Positions 44,443 through 53,137 of a DNA stretch of 64,000 bases are shown here, piece after piece. This stretch comes from Terriglobia bacterium (GTDB lineage Bacteria > Acidobacteriota > Terriglobia > Bryobacterales > Bryobacteraceae): contig JAIQFI010000001.1 of the NCBI GenBank assembly GCA_020073345.1, forward strand, positions 62,001 through 126,000, read 5' to 3'. A program made the translations under genes and the position numbers. Every line of letters begins with the position of its first letter. The first letter of the stretch is position 1. The notes under the pieces are model-generated. The model saw nothing but the letters and a program-made list of their open reading frames with translations, was not told where the DNA came from and searched no databases.

Positions 44443-44489
44443 CGCCAGCCGCGTAAACGCACTTTTAGCGCACCACCGAGCGCCAGCGA

Positions 44490-45029
44490 ATGGCTTCCCG
44501 GCATGGCACAATCGGACTGGTGGCTTCCCGACTGGTCGAGTTTTATAGCGGACGCGCCCCGGACCACGCTGGACGATTGATTCGCCAGATCCAGCAGTGG
44601 CCGGATGAAGAGCTGGAAGCAGTGCACGATTTTATCCAGTGGCTGTTCCCCTTGCCGGAGCCCAGTCCGGTGAATCCGCTCGCGCCGGTGCTCGACCGGG
44701 AGACCATCGAGGCCTTCGCCGCGCACGCCGAATTGCGCCGGAGTCTGCGCGTGTCGTTTCTGCGCATGCTGCGCTTTTACGGTCTGGAAATGCGGTCCGA
44801 ATCGGTGGAACGCGCCGCCAATTTTCCGGAACGCGCGGCGAACTGGCTGCACCCTGGCAACCACAACCATCTGCGCATCACGCGGATCCTGAAATCGCTG
44901 GCGCTGCTCGGTCTGGCCGAAGAGGCGCGCAAGTTCCTGGAGTGTCTGGAGACCATCACCGCGGAGGAGCCCGGCAAGATATCAGCAGTATCTCTACGGT
45001 TCTGGCGCGCGGCTATTGGGCCGGCGTGA
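44490..45029 (+). CDS. OGFr-domain protein
   Basis: 179 residues from ATG 44490 (a GTG at 44520 is also possible; the homology starts there: LVEFYSGRAPDHAGR). Conserved block LIRQIQQWPDEELEAVHDFI and QWLFPLPEPSPVNPLAP is the opioid growth factor receptor (OGFr) N-terminal domain, which also occurs in bacteria; rest LRITRILKSLALLGL. Function in bacteria unknown. Its 3' end overlaps the convergent PEGA gene by 17 bases. Confidence 0.75.
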   Translation: MASRHGTIGLVASRLVEFYSGRAPDHAGRLIRQIQQWPDEELEAVHDFIQWLFPLPEPSPVNPLAPVLDRETIEAFAAHAELRRSLRVSFLRMLRFYGLEMRSESVERAANFPERAANWLHPGNHNHLRITRILKSLALLGLAEEARKFLECLETITAEEPGKISAVSLRFWRAAIGPA

Positions 45030-47232
45030 ACTTGAAGTCCGACACGCCGATCTCGTCGTTGCCCTGCACCCAGAATCCGAATTTGCCGTCCGCGAATTTA
45101 TGCTCGGGCTTGATCCAGGTGTCGAGCGTCACCCACTGCTGGTCTTTCTGAATCCGCTGGATCAGACGGTCGGGAGCAATTTCAATCTGGACCGCCCAGG
45201 CCTTGTCCTTGCTATCCACAGTGGTTTTGAATTTGCCGTGCTCGGTGCTCTTGCCGTTGACCACATCGCGAACGGTGAGATTGTTGTCATCGAGCTCGGA
45301 TACTACGTAGTTTTGGGGATCCTTGTAGCCGGTAACCCAGCGCACACGCCCGCCGCGGAAGAGGTTCCCGCCCCGGACCAGGTACACCGCGAATGTAAAC
45401 AGGCCGTTGGAAGGCAATTTGTAAGTCAGGAACCCGCCGCCGCGGCGGCGCCAGACGCCGTTGTCCTGTTGCATCCATCCCTCCTGGCTCTCGAATCCGT
45501 CCATGGAGGTGATCCGTACCGGAGGGGGTTTGGGAGCCACAGGTTCGGGCTTGGGCGCAGGAGGCGGAGGAGGCGGCGGAGCCGGCGGGCGCTCGGCCAC
45601 CAGCACCGTATCGGGACCGTTGATTAACACCGTCTGCCCGGCCGCGAAGGTTCGTGAAAATTGTCTGGGCACGAACCGGTCACGCCGCAGCCCGATCACG
45701 TGAATTCCCGGCGCCATGCCAGCGTTCTGAAAGCTTCCATCGTCTGCTACCGTGCCCACGCCCTTCTGATCGATCAGCACCTCCGCCCCAGGAGTGGCTC
45801 CTTCGATTCGCAGAGCGCCGACCTGGGGCATCGGCTTCAACGTGAACTCCAGGCGCACCTCGCTGCCCTTTTTCACCTCTGCGTTTTGGGCCGGAGTATT
45901 CTCAAAGCCGACCTTCGCCACCCGGACCTCCACCTTTCCGATGGCTTGAATCCTCAGCTGGCCTCCCTCGGTGCGGCGCGGATACTCCTTGTTGTTGATA
46001 AACACGCGCGCGTTGTTTTCACCGGTGGATACGATCAGGGTGCCTACATTGCGGTCCGTCCTGAGGAACGCCGTCAAGGTGGGTCCCGGTCCAAAGTCTT
46101 CCTTGAAGTTACGTTGACTATTACCTTGAGGCGCACCAGCTTGGGAGATCGCGATTTCGTCCAGTCCGGGCTGGAAATTCTTCAGATCCACCCCGGCAGG
46201 ATTGGCGTCGTCCTCGGGTTGCCCGTTGACGGCGAGCTTCCAGGAGCCGGAGCTGGTCACCAGGTGGGCATGCCCGGCGAAGCTTGAAACCAGCATTGCC
46301 AGCACATTCTTCGTGTTCACGGTTCCGCTCACCGCCGGCAACCTGGCGGGAGCCAGATCGAAATTGAAGGACGCCTCCGCGTTCGGACCCTTCACCGACA
46401 CCGTGTGTGTTCCCGGCGGAACTTTTTCCACCACGAACTGGCCGTCCTGCAAATCGGCCGGGGCCTGTTGATCGAACACCACCTTGCCCTGGGCCAGGTC
46501 GGAAAGGATTCTGACGGTCTGTGGACGCGCTTCGAGCGTCAGGTTCAGTGTCTCCGGCTTTCCCAGTACCAGGCTGACGCCACTGGCGGCGGGATCGTAT
46601 CCGTCCAGGAAGGCCGTGATCTGATAGGTTCCGGGCGGAAGGTTCAGCTTGCAGTCCGACGTACATTTAGCTTCGCCGTTCACGCGAATGGACGCCCCCG
46701 GCGGGGTGGTGGCGATCTGAACCGCGACGTCGGTAGCGGTGAGCTTCGAGAAAGTCACATTGCGCCTGCGCGCGACGTTGATGAGCACCACAATCAGGAT
46801 CAGGGAAAGCACTGTTCCCACCGCCACTCCCATCCAGAGGGCGCGCTTCAATTCCGCGGGCTGGTCCGTTTTCCGGGGCGGGCGAACTGCCGTCGCCGAA
46901 GTCGGAGGAAGCGGGGGTATCACACCTGGATCGGGAATCGTCGTCGGCGCGGTTTCGATGGTGGGTGGGCCGCCTGGACCATACAGAATTTCGGTCGGCA
47001 AATCGCTCAACGTGGGAGCGGACGTTGACAGCGTGAGGTGGGTCGCACGGCTCACAAGCAGCCGCTTCGTCGTCTGGACGGCTTCTTGTACTTCTGGATC
47101 GCCGAGATGTCTGCGGGAGACCTGCTCGATGCGCTGCCGGATCGGTTCTAAATCGGCTAGATCCCCGGCCAGGTCGACCTGGTGGCCGAGAGCCTTGATT
47201 TCCTCAAGAGCTTTGAGGTTTTCAGAGCCCAC
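45013..47232 (-). CDS. PEGA-domain membrane protein with C-terminal concanavalin-like domain
   Basis: 739 residues from a GTG start. Cytoplasmic N-terminus (1-130) with a helical segment and Pro-rich linker, one membrane segment (about 132-155, ALWMGVAVGTVLSLILIVVL), then several PEGA modules: LNLPPGTYQITAFLDGYDP (about 195-213), VEKVPPGTHTVSVKG, GKVEVRVAKVGFE, and MAPGIHVIGLRRDRF. A polyproline linker (about 545-570) leads to a C-terminal domain (about 575-739) like the glycosidase-type DUF1080/LamG fold (GWMQQDNGVWRRRGGGFL, GKFGFWVQGNDEIGVSDF). Likely a surface or periplasmic binding protein. Confidence 0.75.
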   Translation of the reverse strand: MGSENLKALEEIKALGHQVDLAGDLADLEPIRQRIEQVSRRHLGDPEVQEAVQTTKRLLVSRATHLTLSTSAPTLSDLPTEILYGPGGPPTIETAPTTIPDPGVIPPLPPTSATAVRPPRKTDQPAELKRALWMGVAVGTVLSLILIVVLINVARRRNVTFSKLTATDVAVQIATTPPGASIRVNGEAKCTSDCKLNLPPGTYQITAFLDGYDPAASGVSLVLGKPETLNLTLEARPQTVRILSDLAQGKVVFDQQAPADLQDGQFVVEKVPPGTHTVSVKGPNAEASFNFDLAPARLPAVSGTVNTKNVLAMLVSSFAGHAHLVTSSGSWKLAVNGQPEDDANPAGVDLKNFQPGLDEIAISQAGAPQGNSQRNFKEDFGPGPTLTAFLRTDRNVGTLIVSTGENNARVFINNKEYPRRTEGGQLRIQAIGKVEVRVAKVGFENTPAQNAEVKKGSEVRLEFTLKPMPQVGALRIEGATPGAEVLIDQKGVGTVADDGSFQNAGMAPGIHVIGLRRDRFVPRQFSRTFAAGQTVLINGPDTVLVAERPPAPPPPPPPAPKPEPVAPKPPPVRITSMDGFESQEGWMQQDNGVWRRRGGGFLTYKLPSNGLFTFAVYLVRGGNLFRGGRVRWVTGYKDPQNYVVSELDDNNLTVRDVVNGKSTEHGKFKTTVDSKDKAWAVQIEIAPDRLIQRIQKDQQWVTLDTWIKPEHKFADGKFGFWVQGNDEIGVSDFKFTPAQ

Positions 47233-47233
47233 G

Positions 47234-48310
47234 ATGCTATCCTACACTAGCGCCGTGACTATCGCCCTCGACGCGACTCCCCTCACGGTATCCACCGGAG
47301 GCGTCGGCCGCTACACCCTGGAACTGGCCCGGGCTCTCGCATCCGAGTACCCCGAGGATCAGTACTGGCTACTCTCGGATCAGTCATTCAGCCTGTCCCA
47401 TGATCTGCCCAATCTTCATGCGGGCGAAGGACCAAGAAACCCAGCCGAGCGCAAATGGTGGTTGTGGGGACTGGATCGGGAAATGCAACGGCGCGGGGTC
47501 GAGCTGTTTCACGGAACCGATTATTCCGTCCCCTACCTGCCTCAAAGGCCCAGCGTGATGACCCTGCACGATCTGAGCCCGTGGCTCGACCAGACGTGGC
47601 AACCCGGCGCGTCTCGTGTAAGGAGAAGGACGCCGCGACTACTACGGATGGGCTTGGCGACCATGGTGATCACTCCCACCGAGACTGTGCGGCGTGCGGC
47701 TATCGATCGGTTTCAGCTTGCGCCAGATCGGGTAGTCGCCATTCCTTTGGCCGCCGGCGAGCTCTTTAAACCGGTTGCCCCGGCCTCATCCGCCGTGCCG
47801 TATTTTTTGTTTGTCGGAACACACGAACCGCGCAAGAACATCGCGCGGCTTCTGGAAGCGTGGCGGGAAGCGCGAAAGACGACTGCGGTCGATCTGGTGT
47901 TGGCCGGACGGGCCCATGCTCTGGCGGCAGAACCCGGCTTGCGGGTGCTCGGCGAAGTTCCTGATTCCGCCCTGCCGGGCCTATACTCCGGTGCGCGCGC
48001 GTGCGTGTTTCCGTCGTTGTATGAAGGTTTCGGCCTAACCGTGCTGGAGGCGATGCAATGTGGCGCGCTGGTGATCACGTCACGCGATCCGGCCATTCTC
48101 GAAGTGAGTGGCGAAGCCGCCCTGCATGTGGACGCAGAGGATACGAGGGCGCTGGCGGAGGCGATGCGAGCCGCAGGGGTGAATCCTGACGGCTTCGCCG
48201 AAGTTCGTCAACGAGCCCTCGCGCGGGCGGCGCAGTTCAGCTGGCAGAAGACTGCTCGCCTTACGAAACAGGTGTATGACGCCGCCACGCGCGCTTTTTC
48301 TCACTCCTGA
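47234..48310 (+). CDS. Glycosyltransferase, GT4 family
   Basis: 358 residues from ATG 47234; a GTG at 47255 is equally plausible and gives MTIALDATPLTVSTGGVGRY at the start of the fold. Typical GT4: GVGRYTLELARAL, DLSPWLDQTW, FLFVGTHEPRKNIARLLEAW (donor domain), EVPDSALPGLYSGARACVFP and SLYEGFGLTVLEAM (E-x7-E). Starts 1 base from the start of the divergent PEGA gene, so its promoter lies inside that gene. Overlaps the next glycosyltransferase by 35 bases. Acceptor unknown. Confidence 0.9.
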   Translation: MLSYTSAVTIALDATPLTVSTGGVGRYTLELARALASEYPEDQYWLLSDQSFSLSHDLPNLHAGEGPRNPAERKWWLWGLDREMQRRGVELFHGTDYSVPYLPQRPSVMTLHDLSPWLDQTWQPGASRVRRRTPRLLRMGLATMVITPTETVRRAAIDRFQLAPDRVVAIPLAAGELFKPVAPASSAVPYFLFVGTHEPRKNIARLLEAWREARKTTAVDLVLAGRAHALAAEPGLRVLGEVPDSALPGLYSGARACVFPSLYEGFGLTVLEAMQCGALVITSRDPAILEVSGEAALHVDAEDTRALAEAMRAAGVNPDGFAEVRQRALARAAQFSWQKTARLTKQVYDAATRAFSHS

Positions 48311-49379
48311 AGAACCGAAAGCGGGTTCGGGCGGGGGCGGATTGCGGTCGGCGTCGCTACTGGCTTATTTGCGCGACAAGTATGCAGTACAGACTGTAAC
48401 GTTTACGTTACATCCGCACTCTAAAAACAGTGCGGCGCGCATCTGGCGCAACGCGACCCGGCTGGCCCGAGGAAGACCGCCTCTATTCGATCGTTTTTCG
48501 GGATACGAGGATCAACTCGCCGCGGCTCTTCGCGAACGTTATGCCCTGGGCGTGGTCGAACATTTCTGGTGCGCGTCTTACGCCCCGCTGTTGCGAAACT
48601 GCTGCGACCGGCTAGTGCTCGATCTACACAACATCGAGAGCCATCTGGCGCGCACCCACGCCAGCGCTGCGAGCTGGCCGGAATCTTGGGCGTCGGAGCG
48701 TTTTGCGGAATCCTACCAGCAGCTGGAACACGAATGGTTGCCGAGGTTCGACGTGATCCTGACGGCTTCGGAGGACGACCGCCGCCGTATCGACCATCCC
48801 GACGTGCGAGTTTTTCCCAACGCCTTACCCGAGACCCCGCGGCCGAGTGCTGTTGAAGCCGACGCGATCGTCTTCAGCGGAAATCTCGAATACCATCCCA
48901 ATGTCGAAGCAGTGCGCTGGTTTCGCACGCGGATCTGGCCACGCGTGCGGGAAAAGGAGCCCGGAGTCGAATGGCGCCTGCTGGGCGCGAATCCCGGCGC
49001 AGTCGCGCGGTTCACGAGCGGCGATCCCCGGATCCGCGTTATAGGCCCTGTGGATGACGCCGTAGCGCACCTGGCGGAAGCCAAGGTATGCATCGCCCCG
49101 CTGCTTTCCGGCAGCGGAACCCGGTTCAAGATCCTGGAGGCCTGGGCCGCGGGTCGCGCCGTGGTCTCGACCACGCTCGGCGCGGAGGGACTCGGAGCGC
49201 GGGACGGTGAACACCTGCTGCTGGCGGATGATCCGGACGATTTCGCCGCCGCGGTGCTGCGGCTGTGGAACGATTCCGCGTTGCGGAATCGCCTGGGAGA
49301 CTCGGGCTGGGCCCTTTACAGCGATCGATTCACTTGGCCAGCAGCGTGGCGGAAGCTGGATGAGGCCGGAGGGATTTAG
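48276..49379 (+). CDS. Glycosyltransferase, GT4-like
   Basis: 367 residues. N-terminal GSGGGGLRSASLLAYL, LDLHNIESHLART, then donor domain: FSGNLEYHPNVEAVRWF, VEWRLLGANPG, VIGPVDDAVAHLAEAKVCIA, SGTRFKILEAWAAGRAVV. Similar to the sugar transferases that carry the phrase YHPNVEA (often annotated GT1/GT4 in exopolysaccharide clusters). Overlaps the upstream glycosyltransferase, convergent with the porin gene by 4 bases. Two transferases in tandem suggest assembly of a short glycan. Confidence 0.85.
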   Translation: MTPPRALFLTPEEPKAGSGGGGLRSASLLAYLRDKYAVQTVTFTLHPHSKNSAARIWRNATRLARGRPPLFDRFSGYEDQLAAALRERYALGVVEHFWCASYAPLLRNCCDRLVLDLHNIESHLARTHASAASWPESWASERFAESYQQLEHEWLPRFDVILTASEDDRRRIDHPDVRVFPNALPETPRPSAVEADAIVFSGNLEYHPNVEAVRWFRTRIWPRVREKEPGVEWRLLGANPGAVARFTSGDPRIRVIGPVDDAVAHLAEAKVCIAPLLSGSGTRFKILEAWAAGRAVVSTTLGAEGLGARDGEHLLLADDPDDFAAAVLRLWNDSALRNRLGDSGWALYSDRFTWPAAWRKLDEAGGI

Positions 49380-50446
49380 CGTCCGGCAAAACCGAAGGCC
49401 TTGAAGCTGGTCACGAACTGAATCGTGACTTCGTGTTCCAGCGGATCGCCGGAATGGTGTTCCGTGGTGTAGCCGAACTTTAACACTTGACTCGCAGTGG
49501 GACGAAAACCAACGGCCATTTCGTAGGATTCGGAACCGGGAAATCGCAGCGGGCGGCTGTAGCCGGTCCGTGCAGCCGCATACCAGCGCGGGTGGAGCAC
49601 ACGGCGCACTTCCGCATATCCCGTGTGCTCGTTGAACGTGGGAATCGCCTTATAGGTCATCTGAAAGTGGGCCAGCTCGCCGTAGACGTTCCAGGGTCCC
49701 CGTCCCCATTGAACGTCCAGACCGTAGCCCGTGGAAGGCAGGTCGCGCGGCGGGGCTTCGCCGCGAAAATAAAATCGGTTCTGCCGGTCCAGATACGGTC
49801 CGCGGTAGGCGGATACCCCGACGCGAAATCCTTGGCGGATGGTGTAGCCGGCGCCCCCCGCCCAGTTTACATATTGGTCCTTATCAAAGACACTACGCGG
49901 GTTCACCGGCGAGGAATTCGTGAACTGGGCACGGACATCGAAAGCTCCCACAGTGGCGTCCACTTGCGCCCCCGCCAGACCCTCTATGGCTACACCACCC
50001 CCGTAGTAGCCATAGCCGGCAGGCACGCCCGTGAGCGGATTGGCCGCCGGATCGTAACGCAAGAGGAAAGAACCGAAGGCCGAGGTGAGTTGGCCGGCAC
50101 GCACCACCAGCGAGCCTTTGCTCCAGAACCGGGAGTAGCTGAGGTTGGCGTTCAGAATATTGGTCTTCACGCCGTAGCCCTGGCTGGTGAATTCTTCCAG
50201 GAAGTACGGCCGCGAGTGAACCTGAATCGCGCCCGAGACCGCCCAGTGCGAGTTCAGCTTCCAGGTGGGATAGAGCAGGGCCTGAAATCCGCCGGTCACG
50301 GGTGCGCCGTCGCGCGGAGCTTCGGTCAGATCGTGCGAATAAAACGTCCCGGTAGCAATGGTAGACCGCAGTTCGAACCCCGACTCGGCTTCCTGGGCCC
50401 AAACCGCCGCAGCCATCCCACACAAGAAGCAGACCGTGCGAATCAT
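49376..50446 (-). CDS. Outer-membrane beta-barrel porin-like protein
   Basis: 356 residues with signal peptide (MIRTVCFLCGMAAAVWAQ). The rest is beta-rich, with alternating hydrophobic residues and many aromatic ends (for example GGFQALLYPTWKL, LQ-type strands, EMAVGFRP, LKFGYTTEHHSGD) and terminates in a strand ending FGFAGR. Resembles porins of the phosphate-selective/OprO-like group in acidobacteria. Downstream partner of the HD-GYP gene (ATGA overlap), so signals through c-di-GMP and this porin could be linked. Substrate unknown. Confidence 0.7.
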   Translation of the reverse strand: MIRTVCFLCGMAAAVWAQEAESGFELRSTIATGTFYSHDLTEAPRDGAPVTGGFQALLYPTWKLNSHWAVSGAIQVHSRPYFLEEFTSQGYGVKTNILNANLSYSRFWSKGSLVVRAGQLTSAFGSFLLRYDPAANPLTGVPAGYGYYGGGVAIEGLAGAQVDATVGAFDVRAQFTNSSPVNPRSVFDKDQYVNWAGGAGYTIRQGFRVGVSAYRGPYLDRQNRFYFRGEAPPRDLPSTGYGLDVQWGRGPWNVYGELAHFQMTYKAIPTFNEHTGYAEVRRVLHPRWYAAARTGYSRPLRFPGSESYEMAVGFRPTASQVLKFGYTTEHHSGDPLEHEVTIQFVTSFKAFGFAGR

Positions 50447-52149
50447 GCCCGGGTCTCCTCCACTGCAGCCGGCTCGGGAGACACGTCTCCGGAGCGCACC
50501 GCTGCCGCCAGATGATGCAGTGAATCCAGGATCGGCTCTCCGCCGGTCGCCGGGCGGATGGCGATATCGCCCAGCGCGAGGAACGCTCGCACCGCATCCG
50601 GGTCGAACTGCGTTCCGGCGTACTTTTCGATAATGCTAACGGCTTGTTCATGCCGCATGCCGCGGCGATAAGGACGGTCCGAGGTCATCGCGTCGTAGGT
50701 ATCGGCGACTTTCACGATGCGCGCCGTTCGGGGCGTTTCTTCACCCTTCAAGCCGTGCGGGTAGCCGCCGCCGTCCCAGTTCTCATGGTGCAGTTCCACC
50801 ACGGGGAGGTACGCGTCGAATCCCTGCACGCATTCCAGAATTTTCCGGCCGATCACGGGATGCTGCTGAATCAGCGCCTCCTCCTCGGGCGTGAGCTTTC
50901 CGGGTTTCTGCAAGACCGCGTCGGAGATGCCGATTTTGCCAATATCGTGCAGCAGCGCGCCTACGCGGATGAGCTCCTGCTCCTGTGCCGGAACGTTCAT
51001 CGTCCGGGCGATGGCGCACGAGTACTCGCTGACCCGCAGGCTGTGGCCCGCGGTGTAGGGATCGCGGGCGTCGAGCGCGCTGGCGAGCGAGCTCACAAAT
51101 TCGACGTAGGCCCGCACCAGACGGTCCTGCCCCTCGCGAATGGAAGCCGCGGCGTGGTTGAAACTGTCGGTCAGTTCCCGGATTTCGCGAACGCCCTTCT
51201 GCCCAGAGGGAAACTCCGGCAAGAGTCCGGTTTTGCCGCTCTCCCGCAAACGGGCCACAACCACGGCGAGCGGCCGGACGATCGATCGGGACGAAAAGGC
51301 TCCCAGGGCGATCGCGCCCAGTAACGCGGTCAATCCGGCGCTCAAGAATACCCGACGAAGTACGGCTTGAACCGGCGCGGCAGCGGCATCCAGGCTGCGC
51401 AGACTGCGGAGCGTGAACCCGTCGTCAGACCCCTGGGCGCGAGCGTTATCCAACGGTACGGACACGTACGTTTCGTCGCCGATCCGCAGCTCGCACTCCG
51501 CCTCGGCCGGGCACTTCCCCAGCGCGGCTTCGACCTCCGACTTATCGGCGGAAGGCGTGGTCATGGCCAGCACCGTCCCGCCGTGCAGCAGCACCGCGGG
51601 CATCGCCACGCCGGCCAGATCGAACCGCTCGCCTACCGCCAGTGTGCCTACATTCTCCTGTCCCTGCGCGATGCCGACCGAGGTCACCTGGAAGATGCGT
51701 CCCTCGGTGGAGAAAAAGCCTTTGGCCGGCAGGCGAAGCGGCTTCAAATCCATCGGCGAGAATCCTTCCTTTTCCCGGATGACGCCGGCCAGCGGGTTTC
51801 CCGAGGCGCCGGACACGGCCAGGAAATCGAAACCCATGGTGTCGCAGATCTCGCTGAGCTGGTCTTCCACGGTCCGGCGCGCGGCATCTCTAGCGCTGCG
51901 TTCGGTGGCGAGCAACTGCAAGCCGGCCTTCAGCGCCGGATTCTCCGCGGCCACGCGAAGAATGCGGGTATTCCTGGACTCACTCTGTTCGCGCTCTCGC
52001 GCCAGAGTCACCTGGTTATCGCGGACCGAAGTTCGCAAGGCCTCCCGCACAGCGGAAAGCGCGGCAGTCCGGACCGCCCAGAAACTGCCTGCGAGCAGAA
52101 CCGCAAAGGGTAGAAACGACCACAGAAAGGTTCGGGTGGTAAACCGCAT
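50443..52149 (-). CDS. Sensor HD-GYP phosphodiesterase with HAMP
   Basis: 568 residues. N-terminal membrane segment (about 8-30), an extracellular sensor region (to about 265), second membrane segment (about 268-288), HAMP-like linker (288-340), and a C-terminal HD-GYP domain: HSLRVSEYSCAIARTMN, LLHDIGKIGISD (HD at about 401-402), HHENWDGGGYPHGLKGEE (GYP signature), and DAMTSDRPYRRGM. Enzymes of this group degrade cyclic di-GMP (or related dinucleotides). All metal ligands visible. Sits between cupredoxin-like and porin genes, each directly adjacent or overlapping. Confidence 0.9.
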   Translation of the reverse strand: MRFTTRTFLWSFLPFAVLLAGSFWAVRTAALSAVREALRTSVRDNQVTLAREREQSESRNTRILRVAAENPALKAGLQLLATERSARDAARRTVEDQLSEICDTMGFDFLAVSGASGNPLAGVIREKEGFSPMDLKPLRLPAKGFFSTEGRIFQVTSVGIAQGQENVGTLAVGERFDLAGVAMPAVLLHGGTVLAMTTPSADKSEVEAALGKCPAEAECELRIGDETYVSVPLDNARAQGSDDGFTLRSLRSLDAAAAPVQAVLRRVFLSAGLTALLGAIALGAFSSRSIVRPLAVVVARLRESGKTGLLPEFPSGQKGVREIRELTDSFNHAAASIREGQDRLVRAYVEFVSSLASALDARDPYTAGHSLRVSEYSCAIARTMNVPAQEQELIRVGALLHDIGKIGISDAVLQKPGKLTPEEEALIQQHPVIGRKILECVQGFDAYLPVVELHHENWDGGGYPHGLKGEETPRTARIVKVADTYDAMTSDRPYRRGMRHEQAVSIIEKYAGTQFDPDAVRAFLALGDIAIRPATGGEPILDSLHHLAAAVRSGDVSPEPAAVEETRA

Positions 52150-52896
52150 CTAGTGACCCGCGTGATGGTCCACCTCGCCAGCGATTAGTTCCGGCAGCGG
52201 CACAAAGAAGTTGGCCTCTGCATCCTTACCGGCGGTGACTTCGATGGTCTTGCGGAACGTCCCCCCGGTCTTGTGCCACGCCACGATAGTGTATTTTCCA
52301 GGCGGCACATTGGCCAAAGAGTACTGGCCGGCGGCGTCCACGCGGACTCCCCACTGGCTGGGCGTCACCACGATGGTTCCGGTCATATTCGGATGCAGGT
52401 GGCAGTAGACAGCGACAATTCCAGACTTGGGGAACGTCACCATCCGGGTCTGACCCTTGGGATAATTGCCCAGGTCAAAACTCTTGGCCTTGGATAGCGA
52501 GAACACGTTGTGAAAGATGGGATCGAAGTTGGGGAAGGAGACCGGCGATCCCGCGGGAATCACCACCAGGTCGGGCGAAAACCGGCGTTTCTGCTGTTCC
52601 ATGATAGCGGGGGGTCCGGCGGTAACGGGAGCCGCGTTTCCCGGCGCGCCCTCCAGATACACCACCACGTGCGAGCGCTCATAATCCAAGGCGTTCTCCC
52701 GCGTGTCGGGCTCCAGCGCGACGACGGAACCTCGCTGATAGAGTCCAGCGGCGGGAGTGACGTTCCGGGGCGTGAGCTTTCGCTCGATTGTAATGGTCCC
52801 TCGCACGTCCGCTCCTGAAATCAGGCCGGTGAACGCCACCAGGCCCGTAAGGATCGCGCCGAGGAAACTTCTAGACATCAGTACAGTTATCGGCAT
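52150..52896 (-). CDS. Secreted cupredoxin-like protein with carboxypeptidase-regulatory-like domain
   Basis: 248 residues, signal peptide at the start. Copper site pattern: FHNVFSLSKAK (first His), then VAVYCHLHPNM (Cys, His, Met), the type I copper ligands of plastocyanin/azurin-like methylamine-utilisation proteins. A CarboxypepD_reg-like beta domain follows (DAAGQYSLANVPPGKYTIVA). The tail DHHAGH may bind metal. First gene of an operon with the HD-GYP sensor (1-base gap) and porin. Could be an electron carrier or a copper sensor for the sensor protein; this is inference. Confidence 0.8.
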   Translation of the reverse strand: MPITVLMSRSFLGAILTGLVAFTGLISGADVRGTITIERKLTPRNVTPAAGLYQRGSVVALEPDTRENALDYERSHVVVYLEGAPGNAAPVTAGPPAIMEQQKRRFSPDLVVIPAGSPVSFPNFDPIFHNVFSLSKAKSFDLGNYPKGQTRMVTFPKSGIVAVYCHLHPNMTGTIVVTPSQWGVRVDAAGQYSLANVPPGKYTIVAWHKTGGTFRKTIEVTAGKDAEANFFVPLPELIAGEVDHHAGH

Positions 52897-53092
52897 TGGG
52901 AGCGGGCGGCTGGGATAAGGCGTTGCTCTTATTCCGTGTTGCGGTTTCAGCGTATGAGAGAGATCGCATCGCCAAACTACTTATGGTTTTCTTTTGTGTG
53001 ACTTAGGAAGGATTTTCGGGACGCAACGAAAATATGCATGCAAAACCACAGGACTGGCTAGCGACTTTTGTGAGAATCTATCAACTAAACAC

Positions 53093-53108
53093 TAGACTCA
53101 TACGTCTA
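53093..53108. promoter_or_regulatory. Short palindrome upstream of the HlyD operon
   Basis: TAGAC (53093-53097) and GTCTA (53104-53108) with a 6-base centre. It lies 30-45 bases upstream of the GTG start of the first adaptor gene in the 241-base divergent region. Could be an operator or small hairpin. The rest of the region shows only a TGCATGCA palindrome near 53035 and AT-rich sequence; no convincing promoter boxes. Confidence 0.3.
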
Positions 53109-53137
53109 ATTCCCAAGACCTTCAAGGAGGAAGGGGT

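Noticed and set aside
46739-47233. Upstream extension of the first glycosyltransferase frame
   Set aside because: Lies entirely antisense to the PEGA protein; the GT4 fold begins near 47255.
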